Source: Citrus sinensis (taxonomy: Eukaryota > Streptophyta > Magnoliopsida > Sapindales > Rutaceae). From it: a DNA stretch of 64,000 nucleotides. A program made the translations under genes and the position numbers. How positions within the stretch are numbered: position 1 is the first letter of the stretch; the number at the start of each line of letters is the position of its first letter. Shown here piece by piece: positions 11,640 to 23,201 of the stretch. Below the pieces are notes generated by a model. It worked only from the letters and a program-made list of their open reading frames with translations, ran no database searches and was not told where the DNA came from. The stretch covers positions 2,108,001-2,172,000 of the forward strand of contig NC_068557.1 in the NCBI RefSeq assembly GCF_022201045.2. Direction: 5' to 3'.

Positions 11640-13547
11640 ATGGGTTCGGCTTTATCGTCATCTTCTTGCAAATACGATGTCTTCATCAACTTTGGAGGGG
11701 GGGACACTCGCGATAACTTCACTAGCCATCTCGTTGCCGCTCTACACGACAGAAATGTAAAAACCTTCATTGATGAAGAAATTAGGAGAGGAGATGAGAT
11801 ATCTACTGCCATTTCGGATGCAATTGAAGCATCGAAGATTTCAGTAATCATTTTCTCAGAAGACTATGCTTCTTCGAAATGGTGCTTGAACGAACTTCTC
11901 AAAATTCTTGAATGCAAGGGAAAAAAAGGCCAGATTGTTATACCAGTTTTCTACGAAGTAGATCCATCAGATGTATGCTATCAAAGTGGAAGTTTCAGGG
12001 ATCCTTTTGTTATGCATGAAGGACAGTTCCAGGTGCATCCAGAAAATGTACAGAAATGGAGGGATGGGCTGACAGAAGCATCCCTTATAGTTGGATTGGA
12101 TTCCATGGATTTCAGGTAGCTCCTTAATCTCTTTATCTGTGAGTTTGATAATATCGTAGTTGTAGTTAATTTTTAAAATAATTATTATTAGTTATAAGAT
12201 AGAAATAATTAATTATGAACAAAATTAATAAAGAATTTAGTAAAGAGTTGAACTATTGGCGTTCCTCTCAAATTCTCTTGGAACTGGTGATTGAGAAAAA
12301 GAAAAAAATAAAACACATGTCAAAAATCCCTCTGATTTTCTTAAAAAACTTTACCTTTCATCTGTAATTTTGTTTCTGTTTAATGAATAAATTCATGTAT
12401 ATCTGTGATTAATTTTGTAAGAAATCGATGAAACAGATATGTACCTACAAAATGGAAATAAATTATTATACAAATCTCTTGTGGGCACTAGCAAATCGAA
12501 ACATTTCCCAGAAGCCCAAACGCAATCGCAAGTAGATGTTTGCATCGCCGAACAATTAGTTCATTTATAATGAAAAAGAGAAGAAAGATAAAGACAAAAA
12601 AAAAAAAAAAAACAAATGTGAAATCCTTATTTAGGGAGGGGACGTTGATTTGGTAAAATCTCCATTCCCTCCTCATTCCCCATTTCTACTTTTAATTTTT
12701 TTCATTTTATTTCTTCTAAAACTTGTAGTAAAGACATTTAAAATTTAAATTGTATACGGCGTGGATGTAAATAACAAATGTGATAAAATTTGTGAAATTA
12801 ATATAAATAACAACTAATATATACACGTGAAAATTGCGAAGGTAATTCTGTTGATGATCCAACCGTGTGCCTTCTACAAATGTGTTCAACTTTGAAGCTC
12901 TGGTTTTGCTTAATGTTATAGATCATCTAATATTTTATTATTATTATTATTATTTTTGCTCTGTAGTTTTAAGTACACTTATTATCTATTCCTAAGTTTT
13001 CAAATGCCGTCACTATTAGATGAAATTCCTTTTATATCAAAACAGAAAAATAAAAAGGAATTTAGATGTTATTCTTCTGGATTTGCTTTTTCTATTTGTG
13101 AGTTAAATGTGAGTAAAATATTTACAATTATTATTATTATTATTATTATTATTATCATCGGTGTTTCGGGCTTAATTAATCCAATTTATCTCATTGCTTT
13201 TCGTCTTCTCATCTTGTAGGTCCGAGGCGCACCTGGTAGACAAAATTGTGGAAGATGTTAGGAAGAAATTGAATATTTCAACCGTCTCACTTGACTTTAA
13301 AGATATTTTTTCTTTTTTTTTTTCAGACAATTTTTTTTTTCTTCCTGCCTTCTCCAAGAGCGGCGGTCAACTTGACCGCTCTTTGAAAGATATGTTGTCA
13401 CACGGTCGGCTCACCATTTTTTGGGATTTTTTTAAGACCCGTTCTCACTTAGTGACACCACGTGGTCCCTTCTCACTCTCTTTTCTCGTCATTTTGTCAA
13501 ATTTTTTAAGACACGTTCCACCTCATCCCCGTTTCTTTCCCGAATAA
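11640..13547 (+). CDS. Truncated TIR-domain protein (TNL derivative)
   Basis: Exon 1 is 11640-12115 and exon 2 is 13220-13547, joined TTCAG|GTAGCT to TTGTAG|GTCC in frame, giving 267 residues. Residues 11-150 form a TIR domain (KYDVFINFGGGDTRDNF, DEEIRRGDEIS, SKWCLNEL). Glu85 in WCLNEL is the expected NADase catalytic residue. The usual FRGEDTR motif reads FGGGDTR. Exon 2 continues RSEAHLVDKIVEDVRKKLN, the standard link to NB-ARC, but then runs into T-rich low-complexity DNA and stops, with no P-loop or LRRs. It may be a TIR-only immune or adaptor protein, or a broken TNL. The intron and exon 2 start are duplicated at 23202-23892. Confidence 0.7.
12626..13330 (+). repeat. Segmental duplication, copy 1 (TIR-gene intron and exon 2)
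   Basis: About 705 bases closely matching 23202-23892. It starts CTTATTTAGGGAGGGGACGT and ends at TTTCAGACAA inside exon 2. Differences are point changes and a longer ATT microsatellite here. Confidence 0.85.
13356..13383. other. Short inverted repeat in the TIR-gene 3' end
   Basis: AAGAGCGG...TTGACCGCTCTT can fold into a stem of about 12 pairs with a three-base bulge. It lies just past the point where the segmental duplication ends, so it may mark the breakpoint. It could also act in transcript ending; that is speculative. Confidence 0.4.
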
Positions 13548-14153
13548 AAAATTAAATAAAAAAAATTTTCCATTCCTTCCTACAATAAAAAACAATAAAA
13601 AATAGATATAAAATTATTTTCGTACCCTCTTCAAAATGAACAAAATTTCCAAGAGTACCTATTTTCGTGAGATTTTTGCTGTCCGTACTTAAAATATTCT
13701 CTGCTGATCAATCGCGCTGCAATTATTAAATGATACGTCGAAGCATCGCCATCACGAGATCCACAATCGCATCAATAGATATGAACAAAATTTTATATTA
13801 TCAAAACTCACGGCATGCATTTATATCAAATACTAAATTTATCGGAATCAAATGTGATTCGTTTATCAAAATGTCTGAATTCCATTTGTTTAACAAAATT
13901 AATAAAATAATCACATCAAATTTGGGTTCGCAGCGTAAAGTTATCAAGCAAAAAATAATCTCACATTAAAAAAATAAAGCAAAATAAAATATTATAAAGT
14001 GTTCAACTCATTAATTAACATTCAAATTTGAAACATTCTGTCATCTAAACATTTATATTATCTTTATTGTTTATGAATTTTTTTTTTTAATTTAGATGGC
14101 AGATGAACGGAATCAATGTGCTCGAAGCCTCAACCCCTATATATGATTGAAGC
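13548..14153. other. AT-rich intergenic stretch
   Basis: No supportable gene. It separates the truncated TIR gene from the minus-strand repeat locus at 14154-14675. Confidence 0.5.
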
Positions 14154-14471
14154 TCATGGTTGAGATGCCGTGCGATAGTCGTGGCGGTTGTGCTGGTAAG
14201 GGTTGGGACCTGATCGGACCGGTCTCGGAGTGGGGACGGCGACCCGGCTGCTGCTGCTGCCGCCGCCATTCTCGGTGCGACTTTTATGGTGGTGAAAAGT
14301 GTTAGTATCTGATCGGACCCGTCTCGGAGAAGGGACGGCGGCCCGGCTTCCGCCGCCGCCATTCTCGGTGCGAGTTTAATGGTGGTGAAAAATGTTAGGA
14401 TCTGATCGGACCGGTCTTCCACCAGAAACGGCGGTCTAGTTGCCGCTGCTTCTATTCTCCGAGCCAGACTC
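14154..14471 (-). pseudogene. Three-unit repeat with CLE-peptide-like motifs
   Basis: Minus strand. Three tandem units of 93-99 bases (spacing a multiple of three) carry, in one frame, RPVRSDPNIFHHH (14417-14379), RRVRSDTNTFHHH (14324-14286) and RPVRSGPNPYQHN (14225-14187). The CLE consensus is about R-x-V-P-S-G-P-N-P-L-H-N; CLE45-type peptides have Arg at position 4. Units are separated by Glu-Asn-Gly-rich linkers and the frame ends at TGA 14156-14154. A TAG and a TAA bracket unit 1 in this frame. A second frame is open across all units (SDQILT-FFTTIK repeats) and also ends in a stop at 14087. Acceptor TTGATAG precedes 14471. This is either a decayed multi-CLE gene or chance resemblance in a coding repeat. 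Confidence 0.4.
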
Positions 14472-14555
14472 CTATCAAGAAGAAAAAAAGCATAAAAAAT
14501 CGCCGATCATATATAACTAAAGCTCCAAGTGTTACTTTTCAAAACGAGTAATGAG

Positions 14556-14675
14556 TTAGTTACCTGTGTGATGTTCCGAACAAAACCAGTAGAGCTGGCT
14601 AGAGACTAGAGTAGCGAAAATAAGACATAAAACGAGAACAACGGTTACGGTGTCGTTTCTGTTTCCGACGGCCAT
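14556..14675 (-). CDS. Signal-peptide-like short exon
   Basis: ATG at 14675-14673 begins a 39-codon frame: a polar start, a hydrophobic core at residues 10-24 (VTVVLVLCLIFATLV), then Ser-Ser before QLYWFCSEHHT, a typical secretory leader with a plausible cleavage after Ser26. The frame reaches an ACACAG|GTAACT donor at 14564, and a T-rich intron with acceptor TTGATAG leads to 14471. Joining at 14471 stops after seven codons. Joining at the later acceptor AGAATAG|AAGC keeps the non-CLE repeat frame open to 14087. The CLE-motif frame does not join in phase by any acceptor I could find. It is a candidate exon 1 of a small secreted protein. Confidence 0.4.
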   Translation of the reverse strand: MAVGNRNDTVTVVLVLCLIFATLVSSQLYWFCSEHHTGN

Positions 14676-16543
14676 TTAAGCAACCGGAAAAATAAAACAA
14701 TGTAGGGGTATCTGTGGGGGAAACGCTGCATTTTATAAGTGAGAAACAAAGCATAAATAAATAATAAATAATATGAAAAAATGGTGGCGACGTGGAACGC
14801 CGTTGATAACACACGTATTTTCCAGTAGCCATCTTCTTCGGTTTTCTGACAGCGACTCGTTACTAAAGACAAATAAACATGAGCTCAGTATAGGATTATC
14901 ATTTAGTTAGGTAGAGTCAGGATTTTTCTCTCTAGCAATTTGCGACTCTATCTGGTCAGAAAGGGTGATGGAGACCGCCACCGCAGCAATCTGCAGACAG
15001 CGACAAAAATATGATAAAACTTTGGAGGAAAGGAAAAGTTGTGCGCGGCGGCACTATCACTATAACCTTTTGACTTCTTCTGGACATGCGAATTGGGTTT
15101 TTAGGAATTTTTAATGAGTACTGGTTTGGTGTTGGGATTGATAAAAGGAATAAAAAACTTTAGTTTCTTTACACAGTAATTCAAGACAGTGACAACTACT
15201 AATTGTGTAATTATATTGACAGGTGATTTGACGGCTTTACGTACGTTCCTGCCTATAATAGACATTCTCATGATCGTATCCAAACAAAATGTTGACCGTA
15301 TCCAACTGGGATCCCTTGACACGTGAAGAAAATAATTGACACTTTGACGGGACTTTTAAAGCAAATATTTTTTTCTGCTCCAAAGCCCCACCAAAAGACT
15401 CCCGACACAATAGCAGGTTCCCAAAATTGTCAAATGGCAGAGCAGAGCATGAGTGGCTGGGCCTGGGCATACTATCTTAGTTGACTCAATCAAATTAATC
15501 TCTGTTTTTTTTTTTATCCCCTCCATTTATCTCTCTGTTATGATGGATCTTTGAATTAATGGTACATTTATATTTTATACCTCATAAAATTTGTACATGT
15601 TTTCTTTTTTCTATGAGAATTTGGTAAACTAATAAAGAAGGGGAAGAATGAATCACCGTGAATAAGTTCTTGTAACTTGATTTTAGCAATGAACCCAGAA
15701 AATTAATAAAAAAAGAGAGTGAAACCATCATTCAGCATTTCTTGATCACCACATGGTTATAAGTAAGTGAATCAAATTTTAGTGAAAAATCGAGAGTCAA
15801 ATTTACCTTTTTATCAGCAAATTCGATCAGCAACTGCGGCTTCAAAAACTGCTTCTCCTTGAAAGAAATGGAGTAAGAAAAACTGAGTACTCAAAAACTC
15901 AACTACTCTGTTTGAAATTTAATTCAAATGTATCAAGCACAAGCAGTATAAACAGTCCAACTGCATGCTAAAAGAACTTCAAATTTCTAAATTTTCTAGA
16001 ATGTCAAGTTAGACTGGCTACACATCTTCTAGTGAAGGAACACGTTGACGTCAACCAGCAAATCCAGCAGAATATTCATTTGGGAGAAATTCGAAAAATA
16101 TTCATCAACTAAAATGTCATCTAAACAGCTTTCCATCCTTCGCATGCTGTCCGGCCCATGGGACTACATTTTCGATTTGGGCCGGTCATGGAAAGCACCC
16201 ATTTATGCCTCAGAAAATGGTTCGTCATTAATTAGTTTTTTTTTTAATTTGTATTAAATTAAAAATCTCTGTCTTTAGTACTCCCCCACTACATATGTAA
16301 TCGTAAAAAACGTTTTATCCTTAGTATTATATTTAGGGTTTTTAAGATGCTTAAATGTGATTTTGAAAAGTTAAAAATTAATTTTTTAAAAATCGATAAA
16401 TTTTTAAAAAAATTATTTTTAGCAAAATCATCTTGTTTCTTCAACAGATTTTAAACAGTGGGGGAAAAGTAATTTTTTCAAAAGTGGTGATATTTGACCC
16501 CCTCAATTTCTCTGATTAGCCCATATTTCTTAATTAATCCCAT
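14676..16543. other. Intergenic stretch without recognisable gene
   Basis: Short open frames on both strands lack motifs. The part from 16487 belongs to a repeat that begins with GTGGTGATATTTGACC, related to 30556-30720, and is interrupted by the element at 16553-17260. Confidence 0.5.
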
Positions 16544-16552
16544 AAAATTTTA

Positions 16553-17260
16553 GAGGAGATTTGCCAATTTCTACCCTACAGTAATTAACATATACTATTT
16601 TCCCCCCTGCTGTTTTTATAATAGTAAAAAACCCCCATGACAGTATAAGTTTACAATATTACCCTTATTTTCAACTACTCTTTTATTTATATTTATTATA
16701 AATTAAATAAATCACATGAATAGAAACTAAATAAAAAATTAAGCATTAAAAAAAAGAAATATATGTTTTGATATGAGAAAAAATAATAATAAAATTTTTT
16801 TTGTACTTATTTATTTTGTGAAAATTTTCTTATAATAAATATATAAGAAAGTTATTATAAAATGATAAAAAAATTATTATAATAAAATTTGAATGACAAA
16901 TAAAAATTTATTAGAAGATAAATAATAAAATATTTTGCCTATACGTTTTACATTTAATTTTAAAATATTACAAAATGTTTATTATAAGAAAATGTTTACA
17001 AAATAAATAATTACAAAAAAATTATTATTAATTTTTTTGCTCATATCAAAACATATATTTCTTTTTTTAATACTTAATTTTTTATTTAGTTTCTATTCAT
17101 GTAATTTATTTAATTTATAATAAATGTAAATAAAATAGTAATTAAAAATAAAGGTAATATTGTAAACTTATACTGTCAGGGGGGTTTTTGGCCATTATAA
17201 AAACAACAGGGGAATAAATGGTATACGTTAATTTCTATAGGGGGGAAGTGGCAATCCCCC
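16553..17260. mobile_element. MITE with inverted arms of about 230 bp
   Basis: The outer words are GAGGAGATTTGCC at left and GGCAATCCCCC at right. Arms match inverted across long stretches, for example ATATATTTCTTTTTTT against AAAAAAAGAAATATAT. The flanks share AATTTTA (16546-16552 and 17261-17267), a probable target duplication. No coding capacity. It is nested inside another repeat. Confidence 0.7.
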
Positions 17261-17269
17261 AATTTTAAA

Positions 17270-19292
17270 ATAATTTTTCTCCTTCAATACATACCATGCA
17301 ATCCTAAATTTACCCTTGTTATCATTTTTTTTTAAATTCTTTTTATACTCCCCATCATTTAAAACTTCCAAAATCTAGTTGTTGATTTTAATCATATTTT
17401 GAAAATTAAACATAATTCCCTAAAAAAATTAAAATTAAACCTTTGGCAGATCTCCAACACCAATGAATTATCCTCCTCCTGATTTCTCCTCTTAGCCATT
17501 GGATACATAAAGCTGGTATTTGACGAATAAATATTTTTCTTTACATTGAAACCATTTTTGTTGGGTTATTTTCTTTTTGGTAAATCCCACAATCTTTATG
17601 GCTAACAAATTATGCAGTGGGGGTGGGGGTACCAGTTCATCGTCATCATTCATGAGTTTCCAGCTATTTCGACTTCTTCTTCCTTACTACAAACTAGATA
17701 ACAGAGGTAGTTTGAGAATTTAAATAATTTGAAAAAATTAGAATATCATAATGTAAAGACAAGACAAAATTGATTGAATAGCTCTGTTCTTGCAAAAAAA
17801 AAAATTATTTGTATTGTCAATTGTGGGTACTTAAAGCGTATTTATCTTTTTTAGTAATTTCATATAAGAATAAAATGGAAATTTACATTAAAGTAATTAT
17901 TAGGAGCAGGTGAGAGAAATTAGGTGTTCAAATACCATCACTCCTTTTCAAAATTTATTTTTGAGAATCAATTTTGTATTTAATATAATTTTATATATAT
18001 CCATCCTCACATGTATTATAAATATTTAAAATCATCCTTATTCAATTAAGAAATAAAATCATTAAATTTAGTTAGACTATTATTATTGCCAATTATATTG
18101 AGATGGCAATATAAAAAAAATTAATAAAATAAAAATATTTATTTTAAGTTTTCCATTAATATATATATATATATATATATGTTCATAAATGTGTAAATAA
18201 ATTTTATTAAATATTATGTTCATTTTTGTTATTTGTATTATTATAATAGTTATTAATATGATTTATTCAATATATATGATTGCTTTTAAAACTCATATCA
18301 CTTTTAAAAATAAATTTTACCGAACGTCTAACTAATTTATTTTATAATTATTATTTTTATAATACAATTGATAGTATTATTTTAAAAACTATATAACGTC
18401 ATCAAATTTCCCCATAATAATGTTTTTGCATTAGACACAAACGTGTGTTAACAAAAGACTTTAGTATTTAGATTCAATTCATCAAGAAGGTCACTTTGAA
18501 AAAAAAAATCATTCGAGTAATAAAAATAATTAAAAAAAAAGAGAGTAAAAGGCTTTTATTATTATTATGTTGACAATTGCGGGCGGTCATCGCCCCCGTC
18601 ATGCCACGCCATTCGCCAACTCTCCACAAAAAAATGTACACCCCAAATAAGCGGCAAAAGATTCAAAAGCTAGGGCAACGCTTTGGCTCATCTCATACGT
18701 TAGTTTTGACTTTTGAGATGAAGAAACAAGGTAATTTAATGAACTGATTATGACGGGTAGCAAGTAGATTTAGTAGGCCTAAGCCACCCTTGCTATTATC
18801 TGCCCTTATTGTATACAATTTGTTAAGATACGTTTAAAAGCATGAGGCATAGATTTTAGAAGGAAAGAACTAGAATGGCTAACTGTTATAACTTTTTATA
18901 AGATTTAGAGTGGAGCTCTTACAACCCCCACAAATTATCTCATAACCAAATCTCAGTTGTTATATTTAAAATGATGTAATTAATTTCAAGGATGTTGAGT
19001 AAGCTTATGGAGGAAATGTCGATGAGAAATCCTTACTCTTAAAATGTCCAACATTTAAATGTCTCTCTTGTGTTATATGAAAGGAATCAATAAATCTTTT
19101 ACTGGAGCTGAAAGCGTCCTACGCACTGCATCCATTTCAAGCTAAATGCAGTCAAACATCAACTGGGACCATCCTATAGCTATCCTACACATGCAAAGCC
19201 GACATTTTCACACATAGGGTGAGTTTGAAATTTCAATTGCTGATTTTACTTTGCGGATGTAATAAGCTGATCACTAAAGAAGCAGCCTGGTA
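17270..19292. other. AT-rich gene desert
   Basis: No supportable gene. It includes the right half of the repeat interrupted by the preceding element (to about 17340) and a TA microsatellite at 18159-18180. Confidence 0.5.
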
Positions 19293-19302
19293 TTTGGTAA
19301 AC

Positions 19303-19893
19303 GGGTAAAAGCTCGTTTAGTCCTTATATTTTGAAGTTAGTGTCTGTTTAGTCCCTATATTTTTAAAAATACCTCAAATCATCCCTACCATTAAATTATT
19401 GACACTTTTGCCATTATCTTTTGTTCCTTTTAACTTATTTTTATAAATTGCCCTTTTATAATAAATTTTTTAGAAATTATTAAAAAGAAAAAAATAAATT
19501 ACCAGTTTAACACCAAAAAATAAAATAAAATAAAATATATATATTAATTTTTGTGGAACACACTCTTGAGTTAAAATATTAAATTTTCTAAAAAAATTGA
19601 TAATGTAATTTTTTACGATATTGATTTTTTAGACATACGTGAGCTTCCACAAAAATTAATATATACTTTTTTTATTTTTATTTTATTTTATTTGATAATT
19701 TAATTTTTTATTAATATCCAAAAAAGAAACATTATTATAAAAGTGTAATATTGTAAAAACAAGTTAAAAATAATAAAAAATAATGGAATGAGTGTCAATA
19801 TTTAGTAGCAGGGACGTTTTAAGGTGTTTTTAAAAATACATGGACTAAATGGACACTAACCTCATAATATAGGGACTAAACAAGCTTTTACCC
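19303..19893. mobile_element. Mutator-like MITE with perfect 10-bp flanking repeat
   Basis: The 591-bp element begins GGGTAAAAGCTCGTTTAGTC and ends in the inverted equivalent (CTTTTACCC). Inverted arms exceed 80 bases. TTTGGTAAAC flanks it on both sides (19293-19302 and 19894-19903). Long terminal inverted repeats with 9-10 bp target duplications are typical of Mutator-like elements. No transposase. Confidence 0.8.
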
Positions 19894-19903
19894 TTTGGTA
19901 AAC

Positions 19904-21241
19904 TGTATTGTTAAGGCTGCTCTGGGTTTAAAAAGCAGTGTACATGCGTTTGGTAAATTTAATTATTAACGTATTATTTTATTATATAATAAATAAATAG
20001 ACATAAGTTTTAATTACCTCTTATTTTTTAGAATAACACATAAAATAACATAAAGTGAAAAAAAAAAACTCAATTAAATAAAATCTAATGAACTTATTAG
20101 ATCAAAACTTTGATACTAGAGATAATTTGTAGTAGTTTTGACAGTAATTTAATTGTGGCGAAAAATTCTGAAAATCAGGCCAAGCTAACACACCTTGGAC
20201 TTGGGGACTTGGGCGGACAATTACTTAACGCACCTCTACTCGCTTCTAAGCGCACCTTGGGGCGCCAGTCTAACTTTCTTTTCGGAAAACTTCGAGCGGC
20301 TCGCGACGAGTGGCCGTCAAAAGAAAGTGGGGAGCTACTAGAAAGATTCTAAAGCTCGATTTTTGTAAAGAAATTGATTTGGCACCAATCTCGTCAGCCA
20401 AAGGGAAGAAAATATAAAATTAGAGAAATGGTACAATCAGCGAATGTTGAAATTCCACCTAAACCCCATACCCCCCCGTAAAAATAAATAAATAAATAAG
20501 TTTTTTTAAAAAAAAGGTTTTGAGAGAATTCAATTTACAGATGATGAGATTTTTTTACGTGGGATTTATTAACAGAGAGACAAGTATTCCGAGAGTACTA
20601 TATCATTTGCTTTTAAGAGAATTTGATTTGCTTTCTGGCACGTGCTGGTCGTGTCAATCGACGGCAACGGCGACATTAAAAGGCAACTTTCCAACCGTGA
20701 TCACCAATTTTTTATTTATTTATTCAAATAGAAGTTAAAACAATTAAGATTGAAGACTCTGAATGGTAAAATAGAAAGAAAAAAGAAAAGAATACAATGA
20801 TTACCGCTGTAGGTCTTTATTTAAGATTAATTTGAAGAACAAGCTGTTCGGCGTCCAGGTGCTAATTAATTAAACCAACTCATCCATTCATCAGTTAAAA
20901 TATTTACACCTGTGTGTGGTATTATATTATTGGTGATTATTAATCTTTAATTAAAAGCATACTTTCCTATAACAAAAAGCCATTTTCACCCTCATGAAAA
21001 AGTATTTTACTAGCGGACACAATCCTTGTCAATCTCCCACAGAACTACTGTCAAAGATTCTTTTTCAATGCTCTCATGTCTTCATAGAACAAAATATATG
21101 AGCCAAGAAGAGTTAAGGAAATAAGGGTGTCTGTCAGAAAAATGAGTCATTCGGCAGAAAAAAAATTAAAATTAAAATGGGTGTTGAGGGTAGAAGAAAT
21201 AAATTTTATAAAATGGGAAATTCCCTGGCGTTGGTGATTAA
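19904..21241. other. Intergenic, with one copy of a local duplication
   Basis: No supportable gene. 20311-20560 is the first copy of a segment also found at 21883-22140. The open frame at 20110-20352 lacks motifs and partly overlaps that repeated segment. Confidence 0.5.
20311..20560 (+). repeat. Local duplication, copy 1
   Basis: TGGCCGTCAAAAGAAAGTGG and following bases, including GTAAAGAAATTGATTTGGCACC and AAATTCCACCTAAACCCC, recur in diverged form at 21883-22140. I know no coding function for it. Confidence 0.65.
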
Positions 21242-21250
21242 TTTTTATAA

Positions 21251-21862
21251 GGGTGATTTTTAAAAACCTCCCCTGAGGTTTGGACTTGTTGCAAGTAGAT
21301 GGCGAGAATTGATTTATTTGTAAACAATCTCCCACCGTCAGTTAATTTTAACATTGACCGTTAGTTGACATTGAAAAGACAATATTACCCTTAATAATAG
21401 TTTGTAAACAAAAATAACTAAAAAAAAACCAAAATTGTTGGCACAAAAAGCACAAACCCTATTTTTTGATAATTTTATACTTGTCAATTCCAAAGATTTA
21501 TAATATCATAGGTAAAGATTATGACTATTTTATTTTTAAGTTTTTTATTTTATCTTTCTTGTAAGAACTTTAAGGAAATATAAAAAATTTAAAGAGAAAT
21601 TTTCAAGTTTTTAATTTTATATTTTTTATGGGAACTTTAAGAAAATATCAATAATTTAAAGATGGTAAAATAGCCAATAATTTTATTTATTTTTAGTTAT
21701 TTCGTTTACAAACTATTGTTAAGGGTAATATTGTCTTTGCACGGTCAACTAACGGTCAATATTAAAATTAACTGATAGTAGAGAATTTATTATAAATAAA
21801 TTAATTCTCGCCATCTACTTGCAACAAACCCAAATTTCAAGAGAGATTTTTAAAAATTACCC
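21251..21862. mobile_element. Mutator-like MITE (family copy 1)
   Basis: A 612-bp element, GGGTGATTTTTAAAAACCTC at left and the inverted GATTTTTAAAAATTACCC at right, with arms of roughly 150-200 bases. TTTTTATAA flanks both sides exactly (21242-21250 and 21863-21871), a 9-bp target duplication. A second copy lies at 60077-60693. No coding capacity. Confidence 0.88.
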
Positions 21863-21882
21863 TTTTTATAATGAAGAGACGG

Positions 21883-22140
21883 TGGCCGACAAAAGAAAGT
21901 GGAGCTAATGGAAAACTTGGATTCTAGAGCTGGATTGTTTGTAAAGAAATAGATTTGACACCACTATAGAAATTGATTTGACACCACTATCTCCGCAATC
22001 ATTGGTAAGAATAAAATGTGAGAAAATGATGCACTCAACGAATATTAAATTCCACCTAAACCCCACACACCCACCTTAAAAAAGGGGGAAAAAAAGTTTT
22101 AAAAAATATTTTGAAAGAATTTACTGAGAGGATGTGATAT
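21883..22140 (+). repeat. Local duplication, copy 2
   Basis: Diverged copy of 20311-20560, located immediately to the right of the MITE target site. It contains its own small internal duplication of ATTGATTTGACACCACTAT. Confidence 0.65.
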
Positions 22141-23201
22141 TTAGGTGTCATATGAGGTGGTTTTGTTACAAATCGGCATGTTGTATGTGATAATTATTTA
22201 TTCTGATGGCAAAAATAATGTTAACTCGTTAAAAAGTAGTAACAAAATTGTCATTTTTCTGAAATTTTATTATTCATTGTTCTCTTTAGTCCTCTCCAAA
22301 TTTCTTTCCATTTTCTCCATTAAATTAAAAGACAAGAATTATTACTCATTTCTAGAATATATATATGGATTATCACTTAATAATTTTTTTAAATTTTAAT
22401 AAAATTTAATAATTGGATTAGATTTTATATGTATATAAAATCTTATATTAAGCATCCTTGCCTTGCACATGCTGTATGGTCAAATTTGGAGGTATCGTAT
22501 CATTTCCTTTTGGGTCCGCCTTAAACTTACGGCCAGCCTGTAAAACTTCATCCAGGCCCCTACACTCTTTATTATTTATAATTTATTGATAAGCATTATA
22601 AAATTTTTTGGATTGTAAAATTTCATTTAGTCCCTTACACTTAATTTTATTTTATTTAAACTCTAGAGTACGAATTCGCCCCCTATAATTTTAAATTCCC
22701 AAAATAACCTTCATTTAATTAAAAAACATAATTATTATCAAATGAATTATAATTGTAACTATTATTCTATTATAATCATAAATATAATTATATTTTTTAA
22801 ATAGATTATTATTGTTATTATTAATAACAAGAATAAAAAGTATTATAATTAATTAATCTATTAACAATAATTAATAATAATTTTTTCGTTAAATTATTAA
22901 TAATAATAATAATTAACGATAATTATTATTAATAATTAATTTTTGAATAATAATAACAATAACAATAATTAAAATATAAAATAATAATTATGATAAAAAT
23001 TAATGAATGCTTTTATAGCAATTGGTTATAATTTAATTCATTCTGATTTTGATTCTAAGATAAATTAAACACATAAATGGTAATAAAGCTCATTTTATCA
23101 TATTATCGATAGATGATAAAATCAACTAACATTTGGATGGCAGTTTTATATTTAATTTTTTTTATTTAGGAAATGGACGGAGATAATTTAATATCCAATA
23201 T
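22141..23201. other. AT-rich stretch
   Basis: Low-complexity ATA/ATT repeats, densest at 22680-23050. I see no gene. Confidence 0.6.

Noticed and set aside
14599..14872. Two longer overlapping minus-strand frames
   Set aside because: They overlap each other in different frames with no motif; the shorter frame at 14556-14675 has the better leader peptide and splice donor.
20110..20352. 80-codon open frame
   Set aside because: Its 3' part belongs to a duplicated non-coding segment, whose other copy has no open frame.
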